Assembly (NCBI GenBank): GCA_020740775.1
Contig: JAHEWK010000004.1
Location: 2,852,001-2,916,000, forward strand
From: Ilyonectria destructans
Lineage: Eukaryota; Ascomycota; Sordariomycetes; Hypocreales; Nectriaceae
Direction of reading: 5' to 3'
Length of the DNA: 64,000 bases
Positions 1-11,615 of the stretch are shown here, piece by piece (the first letter of the stretch is position 1; every line of letters begins with the position of its first letter). The translations under genes and the position numbers were made by a program. The notes beneath the pieces were generated by a model that saw nothing but the letters and a program-made list of their open reading frames with translations, did not search any database and was not told where the DNA came from.

Positions 1-661
1 TTACCCCAGCAGTAGCTAAGTGCAATGTAATCCATGGATGAATCGCTCGTGGTTTCGACAAGTCGGACAAGTTTGTCGTCGCGTGTTCCTACATCGAGAA
101 GCCTTGTCGGAAATATTCCTTCATTTTGTTGACAGAGGCGGTGCGACTTCTGGCAGGTTTCGAGACAAGTCTTCATGAACCACAAGCTATCGGCCGAGAG
201 TTGATCCATACATATTTCAGGCAGGGGCTGGATTCGACCCCATGGTCTACCCTCTGTTGGATCAAATCAGTTATTGCCACAGTCAAGGCTGAAATAGAGC
301 ATCACATACGTGTAGATCCATACAATTGAGCGTGTAACTTGGAATTGTAGGCGGGGAATGATATTTCAGGATTCCCAAACCCGATTGGGAGACGCAAAAC
401 TATGTTGCTAAGGTCTCTGTCTGCTTCGGGGTTAAATCCAAAGAAGTCGATGACCTTCAGGAGAAAGGCACACAGGTGACATCCCGATGCCGCAGTGGTC
501 TGGATACGATCGAAAGATCTTGAAGCGACAACGACCAAACTTCTCTGATCCACAACGATATCAGGGCTATCATACTCCACAGCAGCTGCCGTGTCCAGAT
601 GAAAACAAGATGGACATGACGGGTCGTCAGTGATGTCGTCGGCGACATCCATGTCTGTCAT
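1..661 (-). CDS. HET-domain (heterokaryon incompatibility) protein, 5' part only
   Basis: HET domains occur in fungal proteins that trigger non-self recognition and programmed cell death on hyphal fusion; this one presumably acts in the cytoplasm. Two exons are visible: 661-310, then 253 down to the window edge. The 56-nt intron (309-254) has a GTATGT donor and a CAACAG acceptor. The start is the ATG at 661; the open frame extends upstream but has no earlier ATG. About 200 residues can be read. They carry an N-terminal CPSC pair, a GCHLC segment, a Trp/Cys/His-rich stretch, then PTRLLDVGT and YIALSYCWG, which are hallmark blocks of the HET family. The C-terminal part lies outside the window, so integrity cannot be judged. 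It is divergent to the MFS exporter at 1594. Family is clear; biological specificity is unknown. Confidence 0.85.
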
Positions 662-842
662 CGAGAGGCACAGCACAAAAGGCAAAATTCAGAGGTATGG
701 ACGACAATTCGGATGGTCGGAGTTCTTGATAATGCCTTGAATGAACATCAAATTGGAGGAAATACCACTCCTGCACCTTGAAGGATTCAGCGCAACTGGT
801 CTCAGGCTGACCTCAGCAGCCATCCAATCGTACTCACTCAGC

Positions 843-886
843 TGTATCACGTGTGCGTCCAATTAAGTAAGGCAACACGTGATACA
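843..886. promoter_or_regulatory. Inverted repeat of two CACGTG boxes
   Basis: Two perfect 12-bp inverted arms, 843-854 (TGTATCACGTGT) and 875-886, are separated by 20 bp. Each arm contains the palindrome CACGTG, a core bound by bHLH and some bZIP factors. The element lies between the HET gene and the exporter gene, so it could serve either promoter. The repeat is seen directly; the regulatory role is inferred. Confidence 0.4.
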
Positions 887-1376
887 ACCACGATCAAGTT
901 CATTCGCCAAGACTCATCTACCAGTGGTCATGATATTAATACCGTGGTAGAAGATACCCCTTATGACTAACATTATCTGAAACCATTATTTGAATATTGA
1001 GATGCAATTCAAAACTGAGATATTCAATCATAGGATTCTGTTTGTCAATCTCTTCTCCATCAATGCTTTTTCTTCTGCCGATCGTTTGTTTCTCTTCTTC
1101 GGAGATCATCCCCGAAGATGACCTCTGATTTTTTTACAGGTTGGCAGCCCCACAAGCCTACCTTATCAGATTCTGCAAAGATCAGGCTTGTGGGCCGATG
1201 GCCCTGTTGGTTCTGCCTCAGTCGTAGCTACAAACTGCGTATTTACCCATACCGCAGCGCGTGAGCAGGGAGAGTGTTGGAACTTTTGTCTCTCCACTGT
1301 CGGCATCCCTGTCAGCGGCCCGCCCAGCATTTACCCTTACTAGCGCAACGGGTTCGAATCCGATCTCTTTTCCATT

Positions 1377-1450
1377 ACGTTTCCTGGCATTTGCCTACAT
1401 GACGTTTCCTCGCATTTGCCTACATTACGTTTTCCGATATTTGCCTAACC
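1377..1450. repeat. Tandem repeat, 3 units of 25 bp
   Basis: Three adjacent imperfect units begin at 1377, 1402 and 1427. Each starts ACGTTT and contains CATTTGCCTA or a one-base variant. The array lies just upstream of the TATA-like box of the MFS gene. No function is evident. Confidence 0.7.
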
Positions 1451-1462
1451 ACGTACGGCTTG

Positions 1463-1468
1463 TATAAA
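1463..1468 (+). promoter_or_regulatory. TATA-like box upstream of MFS exporter
   Basis: TATAAA lies about 125 bp upstream of the exporter start at 1594, a plausible distance for a fungal core promoter with a short leader. Confidence 0.35.
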
Positions 1469-1593
1469 GACGTGAGCTCGGCTGTTCTGCAACCCCCACT
1501 GCAAATGCCAGCATTTTAACCGATTGCTCAAGACCATTGGACATTCACCAGCTCGGGTTTTCAAAGATCTCAACTTAACGCGGCATATGAACC

Positions 1594-3496
1594 ATGGCAG
1601 ACGGCAAGCCTGGTAAAGGAGCGTCCATCGCTACTCTCATCATCGTGTAAGGAGAAACATCAGAGGGGTTATTACCGCCACTGCTAGAACCTAGTTCCTG
1701 TTTTTGTAATGATTGACCGCTCACTTCTCACGGTTGGTGATATAGATGTCTCGTGTTTTTTATCGACATTGCCAACATTGGCATGGCAAACATCGCCCTA
1801 CCTACCATCCAACAGAAGCTTGGCTACGATGATGGGTCCGTGCAATGGATTCTCACATCATATTCCTTGACGGTATGCATACTAAACTTTCCGAGAACCT
1901 CCCCTCAGATACATACATGTCGCTGACTACGGTCCTACGGCGTAGTTTGGTGGTTTCCTGATGGCCGGCGGTCGTCTCGGCGACATTTTCGGTCACAAGA
2001 ACATCCTAATATTTGGAATGACCCTCTTCAATATCGCAACGTTAGCCTGCGGCCTAGCCAATGATAAGATCGGGCTTGTGGTTGCCAGGGCCTTTCAAGG
2101 GCTTGCTGCTGCATTTACAATCCCAGCTGCACAGTCACTTGTAGCGCTTTCTTTCGACGACCCGGATACCCGTATTAAGGCCTTCGGCGCCTGGGGGGCT
2201 GCGGGTTCGTCTGGCTTTGTGTACGACGTCAGCAAACACTGGCACCCTGCTGTCGCTAACGATGATGCAGTTTCGGACCTATTATCGGCGGACTTTTTAC
2301 CTCCCTTGTCACATGGGAGTGGGTCAGTATTAACATCGTCGCGGAAGTTCGAAACACTAACAGGACCTTCTTTAGATCTTCTGGCTTAGTCTCATCGTCG
2401 AAGGCGCTCTCGAGATTGCTGCTCTCGCCCTATACTTTACTCAAAACCTCCCCAACCCGACCCATTCCGAATCCGACAAAGAAAACAAGTGGTCTACACT
2501 CCCTGTTCGCCTCGATATTTTCGGCACGTTAGTCTCCGTCTCCAGCCTCACCCTGCTCGTGTACGGCCTCACCACAGGTAATATCAATGGCTGGGATACG
2601 CGAGACGTCATCGCCACACTTGCCACAGCGGTGTGTCTGCTCGCTATCTTCGTGTTTCTCGAGGTCAAAGTGTCACAAGACCCCATATTGCCGGGGTACA
2701 TGTTCGAAGACAGGGTTCGTGTCTTAGGCTGTGCAGCTGCAGCATTGACATACGCAGTATGGCAGGGAAGCAATTACCTTCTCACTCTACAGCTCCAAAG
2801 TAAATTGTCCATTCCCAGAGGCATTTTTGCGTTACCACTGAACATTAGTGCTGACGAATTTGATTCAAGGCTTCGGGTTCTCACCCCTGTCCACCGCCCT
2901 CCGCTTCCTTCCGCTCGGCATCACTGCTTGCGCGGTTAACGTCATCATCCCCCTGCTCCTCAAGCCAGTTGGCTCGCGCAATCTCCTTCTCGGGAGCTGG
3001 CTACTCTGCGCCGCAGGCATCATCTTGCTGTGCCGGATGCAGTCGGGAGACGATTATTGGAGACTCTGTTTGCCAGGCATGATTCTCTACATTGCCGGCG
3101 TAGGAACAGTATACTTTGTAGGAAATGTTACAGTTGTGGCGACAGCAACTGAAGCGCTTCAAGGAACAGTTTCGGGAGTATACAATGTGCGACAACAATG
3201 GTGTTCCCCGATATTATAATCATGCTAATACATACAAATAGATGTTCCTCAATGTCGGCGGTGCAGTCTTAGGTGTAGCCGTCCTCACAGTCATCACAGA
3301 CTCGGTTACGTCAAATAAAGGGGGCAAGCAGAGTTCCGATGCAGTACTCGAAGGCTACCGAGCAGGCTACTACAGTGCCATAGGCATGTCTGCAATTGGT
3401 CTTCTCCTTGCTGTATTCTTTCCATCAAAGAAAGCCTCAGTCCCTGAGAAGCCCAAAGAGGATTCGCCGACGGACTCGCCAGTGCAATCCCAGTAG
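1594..3496 (+). CDS. MFS transporter, DHA2-like (drug/metabolite exporter)
   Basis: Predicted plasma-membrane proton antiporter of the DHA2 group, which exports drugs and secondary metabolites. Seven exons join in frame: 1594-1646, 1746-1872, 1946-2220, 2271-2322, 2376-2799, 2870-3186 and 3242-3496, giving 500 residues, near the usual size for 14-helix members although the N-terminal tail is short. Visible family features are the DIANIGMANIALP helix-1 segment, the GGRLGDIFGHK loop between helices 2 and 3, the GSSGFVFGPIIGG helix-5 motif followed by WEWIFW, and GFGFSPLST further on. No frame break was found. It lies about 2.2 kb upstream of the NRPS-PKS gene in the same orientation, so export of that product is the natural inference. 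Substrate is not shown by sequence alone. Confidence 0.88.
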
Positions 3497-5662
3497 GTTG
3501 GACAATCCTTTGGTCATGGCCGAGTGTGCTGTCGTGAGTAATCGATTTCGGAGCGGCTCGATAAGGAAGGGATTGGATCGACAGGGAAGCAACATTTGGT
3601 GGGCAAGGATTTGGTGGAGACAGCGTGGGATTGGAATTGAGGTTGAAATTGGATTCGTGGGCCAGTGGGGGCCCTCGAGACGGTACATCTCCAACAGTCC
3701 GTGTTACAGTACAGGGAGTCGCAGCTAGTGGACGGATGTAGTGGGGACGAAGCGTGGGGAGATGATCAGATAAGATCAGATTACGGGCTTCCGAACCTCC
3801 CCAAAGCCATGCTTCGGGATTACGCTAAACGCCGTTTGCTAAATATTGAGTTTTATGAGCACAAAGATAGGCGAGGGAGGAGAACTGTGTGACAAAGATG
3901 ACTATACAATATGAAGAGAAGGGATAAATTTATTACTCCCGCCTCCAGATGTCTCGTAATCTCTCTAATATGTACTATTTCAAGCAGTCACTGGCATCAT
4001 GCCGAACCCATCCATACTATCGAAGGAACAATCGACGACCACAAAGTTCCCGACGTGAATTACCAGGTAGACAAGCAGGGGTGTAGAGGGGCGACGTAGT
4101 TTTTATGAATACCATTGAACAGCAAGGTTGCCCACGCCCTTCTCCATTTACGGCATTTGTCCGAATACAACGTCACATTGCAGTAGCTGCTGTCGAGCCT
4201 AAAGCCAAAAACATATCGTGATAGCCTAGGCCGTTGTGGCATGAACATCCTCAGTTAAAAAGGACAAAGTCGCCGGACATCGCACCACTCTCGGTTGAAG
4301 CGGGGTTCGTGGCATGTCAGGAACTGTGACTAATGATAAACATGGATACAACATTACAATAATGGCCATGCCAAGTGCCGTTCGTATAGTGCTATGGCCA
4401 GTGCCGAACTTGCGTAGTGGCCCGACATGTGACGAGACCAGCGGGGCTGGAAACTTTTCGCGTTTAAATTGTTGCATTTTTAGTAACACGGAGGATCAAT
4501 GAGATTAATTGACTCATGTTAATAGAAGGTGGGCCGCTGTTTGGTTGTCTGAGGCTTGGCATGCAGGCGATCCCGAAAATACCCCTGAATCCAAGTATGG
4601 ATGCACGAAGGAGATCCAGCGGTGGCAAAAAAGCATATAAAACAGGCCGAGACCGGAGAAACGTTCAGCTCCAAAAGATCCCCAGAGAAAATATCACCGA
4701 CTGTGTCCAGTTTTACCCACAGAAGTGAGTTTCTGTGCCCCGCTGGCTGCAGTCTCCATGACACATCACCCACCATGCCGAGAAGTATGAACGGGTTACA
4801 TTGCATGCTTTACCTCGTGAAAACCCCATTTCGGGCGGAGAAAAATCCCGTCTTGGATGTACCGAGTATTGAAGTATGTGGGATTGTTCTTTCATGAGTT
4901 CTCGCAGGATATAATCCACATGGACATGGGCCATTGTGCTAATACTGTTGGATATGCAATGCCTCGCTTCCGTCTCTTGTCATGATGATTAGCCAATAAT
5001 AAACGGCCACCCCAATGGGGCTGATATCTGCATGTGATTTCGCGGGTTGTGGTGCAGACGACAGCCCACGAACACGGGCCAATGTCAAGGCTGTTTGCAG
5101 ATCCTTCCTTTAATGTAACCATATACGAAAGAGCATCCAGAGGTTGCCGATATTGCTGCATTGTCTTTACTGTAAGGTATCAGAGGTCCCAGCTGCTTGC
5201 TATTGTATGAGCATAATCAATGGCGTACTTTAACAAGTAAGAGAGTGTGGTGATTCTAATAGGGTTCATGGATATATTGGTTATACGTTCAAAAAATGCG
5301 AATGATGTACCGTACAGGAGGCAGATGTCTTTCGTAATTCTAAACATGAACCGGTATTTCCGAAAAGAGGGTCTAAGTAGTGCATGACACAATTACCAAA
5401 AAGGAAGCATGACCCGTCCATGGGGCGGCCTCAAAGCAGCGGGTCCTTGAGCGAAATATCGGTCATAACTCGTAGTTGGTGGTGCCATCGCGGCTTGGGT
5501 TCCGTTGGCGTTAGATTTTCTTGGACACACAAGGTAATCGAGCAACTTGTGACTAAATCTGTATATATGAATATTTTACTCTACCTTATTGTTCATTAAA
5601 GTCAAACCAAACTCATCATCGCCTCTTCTTCCGTTGTCTCTATCATTGACATATCCAGAATC
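3497..5662. other. Intergenic region upstream of the NRPS-PKS gene
   Basis: About 2.2 kb, moderately AT-rich. No convincing coding sequence, tRNA or mobile element is recognised. A TATATAT run at 5562-5568, about 95 bp before the start at 5663, is the only promoter-like feature noted. Confidence 0.5.
5562..5568 (+). promoter_or_regulatory. TATA-like run upstream of NRPS-PKS gene
   Basis: A TATATAT run about 95 bp before the predicted start codon. Spacing fits a core promoter; there is no further evidence. Confidence 0.3.
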
Positions 5663-8600
5663 ATGCCTCTCTATCAGGGGGACATGTGCCTTCTTTCAGG
5701 GCCGCACTGTCAAGATGACGACCCAACATTACCAGGTCAAAGACAGACAGCCACATCGCGAAGCGTTTACCCTCTGACAAAGAGTCAGGAGGGAATGTGG
5801 GTAGATTTTCAAACTGACCCTTTCAGTACCAAGTATAACCTCACTTTGGAATGGGACATCCTCCACAATCGATCAAGATCCAAGCCTACGATTGATGAAT
5901 TACTTCAAGGTCAGTACGTCCCAGTCAAATAAATTCGTGTGGATGCTAACTAGTCGGCACAGTAATTACAAAGTTAACTGCAAGACACGCGACACTCCGA
6001 TCCATGTTTACTCTTATCGATGGCAAACCCAATATGGAGGAATATACGGTTGACGACGTGGATCCAGAGATTCGTATCGTCTATCGGGAAGATTTCGCGA
6101 TTGAAGAGCGAACCATGACCCAGATCCTACGGAAGCCATTTGCGCTTCAACACGAGCTTCCGGCTCGTTGGGTCATCCTTCAAGACCCACAAGTGTTTAG
6201 GGTCTACATTATCTGTCACCATATTGTGGTTGATGGTCAGTCCATGACCAACATCTCCGGCGAGTTTGTCGAGTTATTGGATAACCCCGAAACTACGCTG
6301 TCCCCTGTGGTGCCTTTCCATACCATGCATATGACAGAGGTAGGGTGGGATATCATTGATAGCAATAATGACACACACTGATGTCGATTTTAGAGAGCCC
6401 GGGCAAGATCTCAAGCCTACATTGATAACCAGAGTGTGCTTCTTAATCAAGCTCTAAACCAGAACAATTCCCTTTGGCCAAAAAGCCTTTCGAACCCTTC
6501 TGTTTCGAACGAAACTTACCGTCATATCGATTCCTGGTGCGCATTTCAGAAGTCTGCAAGTATCCTCACGCAATAACACTGCATGACGTTTCAACTAACA
6601 GCGTCCAAGGACCTTGACAATTGGAGTCAGATGTTCATGACATCATGGTTCCGCGTAGCCACGGCCCTGGTAGGGTTGCTTGTGATTGACAAAACCAGGC
6701 CCCAATTTGGCAGAGATGAGGTCCTTTCCGTCGGTTTTGGTGGCCGAAATAAGGAAATGGCGGCTTGTGTTGGTCAGTTTGCGAACGCACTACCAGTCAA
6801 GATTCCCCTTTGGCACACACTTCATGAAACAGATGGTTCGTTCAAGTCCTTGGTATCAGCAGTGGGCAAGAACATAAGTGCCGTCAAAAGGGCCGAGTTG
6901 TTCCCGGCTGTGGAGGTTGTGCGATCTTGCCGGAACCTGAACATCGACTACATACCGCCGAAGGTGGCTGTAACGTATTCACCCAAGCTAGCAAAGTCCG
7001 GTTGTAGACTTTTCCCTGTTGAGGGATCTTGGGACCTGTTCTTCTGCTTCCTCGAGTACGAGAACGACGTTAAACTTGGTGTAAGTTGCTCTTCCATTTA
7101 TCTTGTTGGTTTCAACTATTTAGCATCGTACAGGTAATCTATAACCCGAAAGTGTTCTCGGGCACGGCTGTGGCAAACATGAAGACTCAATTCGATTCTC
7201 TGTGTGCTCTCAGCAAGGTGCAAGGAACGAAGTTGACTGAAATGTTGAAATGGCTCCCCGAGCACTCGAAGTTGCCGAAACAACCAACAGAAATACAGTC
7301 GAATCCTTTAGTGCATGTTCACCATTGGATTGATGCACATGCAGAAACGCGCCCAGAAGCGATGGCACTCCTCTCTAGCGAGCTAGGGAAGTCCATGACG
7401 TACGGTGAGCTGTACGCTTCGAGCGAGGAGAAAGCAAAATGTACGCTCAAATTGTATCGATGAGATAGGCACCTGCTAATATCCAATCGACTAGTCCTGA
7501 GAAGGAGAAACATAAGTCGTGGAGACAAGGTTCTCATTCATCTTCATCGCGGGTTTGCAGTCATTGAATGGATCCTTGCAATTCTAAAATGCGGTGCGAT
7601 ATTTGTTTACCTCGATCCCGACTTTACCCAGCGTCAGCAAACGTCTGTCATGGCCAACTGCAAGCCGAAACTGGTTATCGATGAAACCTTGGCGAATGAG
7701 GAAATTCCATCCGAGGCCAATTCCACGGCAGTCTCGCAAGACGAAATCAAGTTCACCACAGTGGATGCAGATATAGCATACATCATTTATACATCCGGTT
7801 CGACGGGAGAACCAAAAGGCGTGATGATCGAGCATGGCAGCTTGGCGGCCTTCGTGAGAGCCTCCACCGATGTATTCGAGGTCGGCTTTGGCACTCGTGT
7901 CTTACAACTGGCATCATTCTCATTCGATGCTTCCATCCTAGAGTGGAGTAATGCGCTCTGCACGGGTGCTTGCCTTTGCTTTGCTCAATATCCCAAACAG
8001 CTTGTCGGGGAATATCTTGCCGAAGTCATTGACCAGAACGGCGTCACCTTCATGCAAATTACGCCAACCGCACTAGAAACCCTACCGCTGAGTATTGAAC
8101 TACCCAGTCTTCGACAAATTTCCATTGGCGGCGAAGCACCCTCTCATGAGATTTTTGCCAAATGGCAACCCCGAGTCAACTTGGTCAATGCATACGGGCC
8201 GACGGAGGCAGCAATTGCAGTGTCCTTCAACAAGATTGACAAGTCAAAGGATCTTCCCGAGGTGATATCCGCAGGGCGCCCGAACCCTCAAGTAGATATC
8301 CATATCTGCGCAGAGGGCTTTGGACGAATCCTGGGGCCAGGCATCGAGGGTGAGATTTGTGTATCTGGGCCTCAGATTGCCAGAGGGTATTGTGAAAAGC
8401 CAGAAATCACAGCAAAGAGTTTTGCTACTCATGGCTCAAGCATTCTTATGTACCGGACCGGCGACCGAGGAATGCTACAGGACGACGATACTCTCCTTGT
8501 GATGGGCAGAATCGACAGAGAGCTCAAGGTTCGTGGATTTCGCATTGCACCAGAAGAGGTTGAGAGTGCCATTCTAGACGTGGCTGTCGGTGTTAAAGAG

Positions 8601-11600
8601 ACCTCAGTTCAAATCTCTGAGAATGGCCTTGAGTTGCTTGCCTTTGTGGCGCCTATCAGGATCTCATCGACGAGTTTGTTGAACGCGTTGAAAAAGGTCC
8701 TACCGAGCCACAAGATCCCGTCAAGAATCCACGTCGTGGACAGCCTGCCGAAAAATGTCAATGGGAAGATTGACCACAAGGCTGTTCGCTCCATGGGTGA
8801 GAAGTTTACACGCTCGAACATCTTGGAAGATGGCGAGTTTCTGGAGAGGGGGAGTGATTTGGAATTTGAAGATAGTGATATCTCGGATCCTGCTGAAGAT
8901 GAACGCGTTGTCGCCAAGATTTGGCAGGAGGTACTGAGAATGCAGTCTCGTCCGCCAGTTGACGTCAATTTCTTTGACATTGGTGGCCACAGTCTTCTCG
9001 TTCCCAAACTGCATGATCAGCTTAAAGCTTCATTCCCGTCGAAAGCAGTGCGGCTTGTTGAGCTATTCCACAAATCCACAATCAGGAGTCAAGCGCTCCT
9101 ATTTAGCGAAAAGAAGAAAAACTCTCGAGTTGTCCGACGCGCAGTAAAGACTGCCAGTTCTGTTGGTTCCTTATCTGATCAAACTCCTCTGTCTACGCGA
9201 AGCACAGCAACTTCCGTCTCCGACATGCCTCACGATCATGAAGTTGCCATTGTTGGAATTTCTGGGCGCTTCCCAGGAGCCAGAAATGTCGACGAGTTCT
9301 ATCAGATTCTGATGGATGGAAAATCAGGGCTTCGATCTAGCAGGGATTGCACTGAACGCAAGCTTCTCCCGGGAAATGTTTGGGTTCAACAAGCCGGCGT
9401 TCTTGACAATATCGAGGACTTTGACAACGAGTTCTGGAACCTCAGCGAGGAGGAGGCCACCGAAATGGATCCCCAGCAACGACTGTTCATGGAAGTGGCG
9501 TATGAAGCTCTCGTTGATGCAGGAACAGACATGCAGAACTTGCCTGGTGGACGCATTGGCATATTCGTCGGATCTGCTAATCATGCTTACCATTTGCATA
9601 CCGAATCAGTGGCCACAGACACCTTCCTTCGACAAAACCGAGGTTTCGTGGCGCCCTCCATCTCTGCTCGTACCGCATACCACCTCAACATTAGAGGCCC
9701 AAACATCACAATCCAGACCAACTGCGCCAGTAGCACTGTCGCCCTATCACAGGCTTTTGATGCCATTCGGCTTGGTCGGTGTGACATGGCGATTGTCGGC
9801 GGCGTGTCCGTTCAACTATATGAGTAAGTCTCCTTTTCTCACCCGCCGCGCTATACTAGATAACTAATATTCAACGTAGGGGTGGTTACATTACGCAACA
9901 AGGACAAATATTCTCCCCTCGCGGAGAATGCAATCCCTTCGATTCTCGTGCGGATGGAACCGTGCCTGCTGATGCCGTCACTGCGGTTGTCCTAAAACGA
10001 TATTCAGCAACGACTTCTGATGGAACAACTGCATACGCCAAAATACTCGGAACGGGTGTTGGATCAGACGGAGCGCTGGATAAGGCCGGGTACCAAGTCC
10101 CATCGCCGCGAGGACAAGCCGATGTCATCAAGTCAGCATGGGACGTGGCTCAGATTACTCCCGAGAAGCTCAAATATGCCGAGTAAGCGGGAATTATATC
10201 ATCACACACCCCAATCGCTAACAAATCGATTGTAGAATTCATGGAAGTGGGACTCCAATTGGTGATGCACTAGAACTGGAAGGTCTCAGTCTTGCAGTTA
10301 AGGAACTGGGAGGCAGCGGCCACCATTTCACCGTCGGTTCAACAAAGGGCAATATAGGAAACACGCAAGTAAGTACATCTTCCAAAATAACCCCCATTGC
10401 TCTAACATTAAGCCAGCACTCATCGGGGCTTGTATCGCTCATCAAGCTGTGCAAGTCTATGCAAGCAGGCGTTGTACCAGCGACAATGGGTCTTGAACAG
10501 CCGAATCAAATGATCAACCCTGACCTCCCCATCATGCTGGCAACAAAGCAGACCAAGCTTGAGCCTGACGACGTCCTGGCCGTGTCGGCTGCAGGGTGGG
10601 GGGGTGTCGACTCGCATGTCGTTTTGGGGTTCCCAGACCAACACTTGCTCAAGAAATCGACAACCCTCGTGTCTGACTCCACGTTTAACCGAAAGAGCCT
10701 TAAAGCACCTAGACTGAGGGCGATGTCGAACGAGGAACAGCGAGAATCATCCCTGGCCGTCCTCGTGTTTACGAAATGCGCCTGCGAAGTCCTTGGGGTT
10801 GAGGCTATGAGCGACACCGATCTAAAAATGCACGGCTTAGACAGCAAGTCGTATCTCGAATTGATGGGAACAGCTTCGAAGCAACTCTCAGGGCCCATGG
10901 TTGGGTACGTTTTCTTGGTAATTCTCTGTGTATATTTACTGACCAACTTTCCAGAGTGAGAGGGATGCTACTTTCGAAATGCACGCCGTCTGCCCTTGCC
11001 AATATTTATGAAGATCAGCTCCGCGCATCAGAATCCGCTAATGTCTCTTCCACTATAGTTCAGCAGGGCAATGGTGTGACGGTAGTATTTCTTCCTGGCT
11101 CAGAAGGTAGCTCTGTCTCGGCGATTCCATTGCTGGAAACCCTTCACAAGGATGTCACGATCCTAGCACTCGAGCATCAGGGAAAAGACGCTACGAGTAC
11201 TCATGTCGAGGCGTATTTTGAGGCTGTGCGACCTCACATCGGATCTGAGAATTTGATTGTCGTAGGCATGTCGCTTGGCGGTCTCTCCGCTTTACGTCTT
11301 GCTGTTCTCTTGGGCGAATTCGCCGGTGTGTCTGCCGATTCAATTAGCTTGATCGCCCTCGATAGTCCTGCCATCAGTTCGTTGTCAGCCCATGACCAAG
11401 ATGTTATATCCCGCCTTAACACTGTCGTTTATATCAGTGCTGCAGGTGGCAAGAGCGACAGGAACTTGGCGGCCGAGGCGCGATGGCAAGATCTGGTCCC
11501 TGCTACGAAGATGCACAAACTGGACTGTGAGCACTTTGAACTCTGGGGAAAATCGCAAGCTATAAAAACGGCAGGAATCATCAACAGTGTAATTGAGGAT

Positions 11601-11615
11601 ATCATGCAAAAGTAG
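5663..11615 (+). CDS. NRPS-PKS hybrid synthetase, C-A-T-KS-T-TE, TAS1-like
   Basis: Predicted megasynthase joining a beta-keto acyl unit to an amino acid. Ten exons join in frame: 5663-5909, 5963-6339, 6394-6559, 6602-7080, 7134-7440, 7495-9823, 9880-10182, 10236-10368, 10417-10904 and 10955-11615, giving 1829 residues. Order: condensation (about 40-470, HHIVVDG at 168-174); adenylation (about 483-985, YTSGSTGEPKG at 624-634, NAYGPTE near 757, NVNGK near 945); carrier (GGHS, Ser1025); ketosynthase (about 1106-1545, Cys1269 in TNCASS, His1405 in IHGSGT, Asn1445 in NIGN); second carrier (GLDS, Ser1590); thioesterase (about 1665-1829, Ser1716 in GMSLGG). There is no AT, KR, DH or ER. C-A-T-KS is the order of tenuazonic acid synthetase TAS1 (about 1600 residues), whose KS closes a tetramic acid ring; the T-TE tail is extra. 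Exporter and reductase genes flank it. Product unknown; no frame break found. Confidence 0.9.

Larger units (their letters stand above)
662..1593. other. Intergenic region between divergent HET and MFS genes
   Basis: No gene is seen. The stretch holds a CACGTG-containing inverted repeat (843-886), a three-unit 25-bp tandem repeat (1377-1450) and a TATA-like box (1463-1468) ahead of the MFS gene. Confidence 0.6.

Noticed and set aside
1300..1370. Possible tRNA gene around the GGTTCGAATCC B-box-like motif
   Set aside because: The flanking bases do not form a T-stem, and no acceptor or anticodon stem could be drawn.
6560..6605. GC-AG intron at the third NRPS-PKS intron
   Set aside because: A canonical GT donor four bases downstream of the GC site (6560) gives the correct frame, so a GC donor is not needed.
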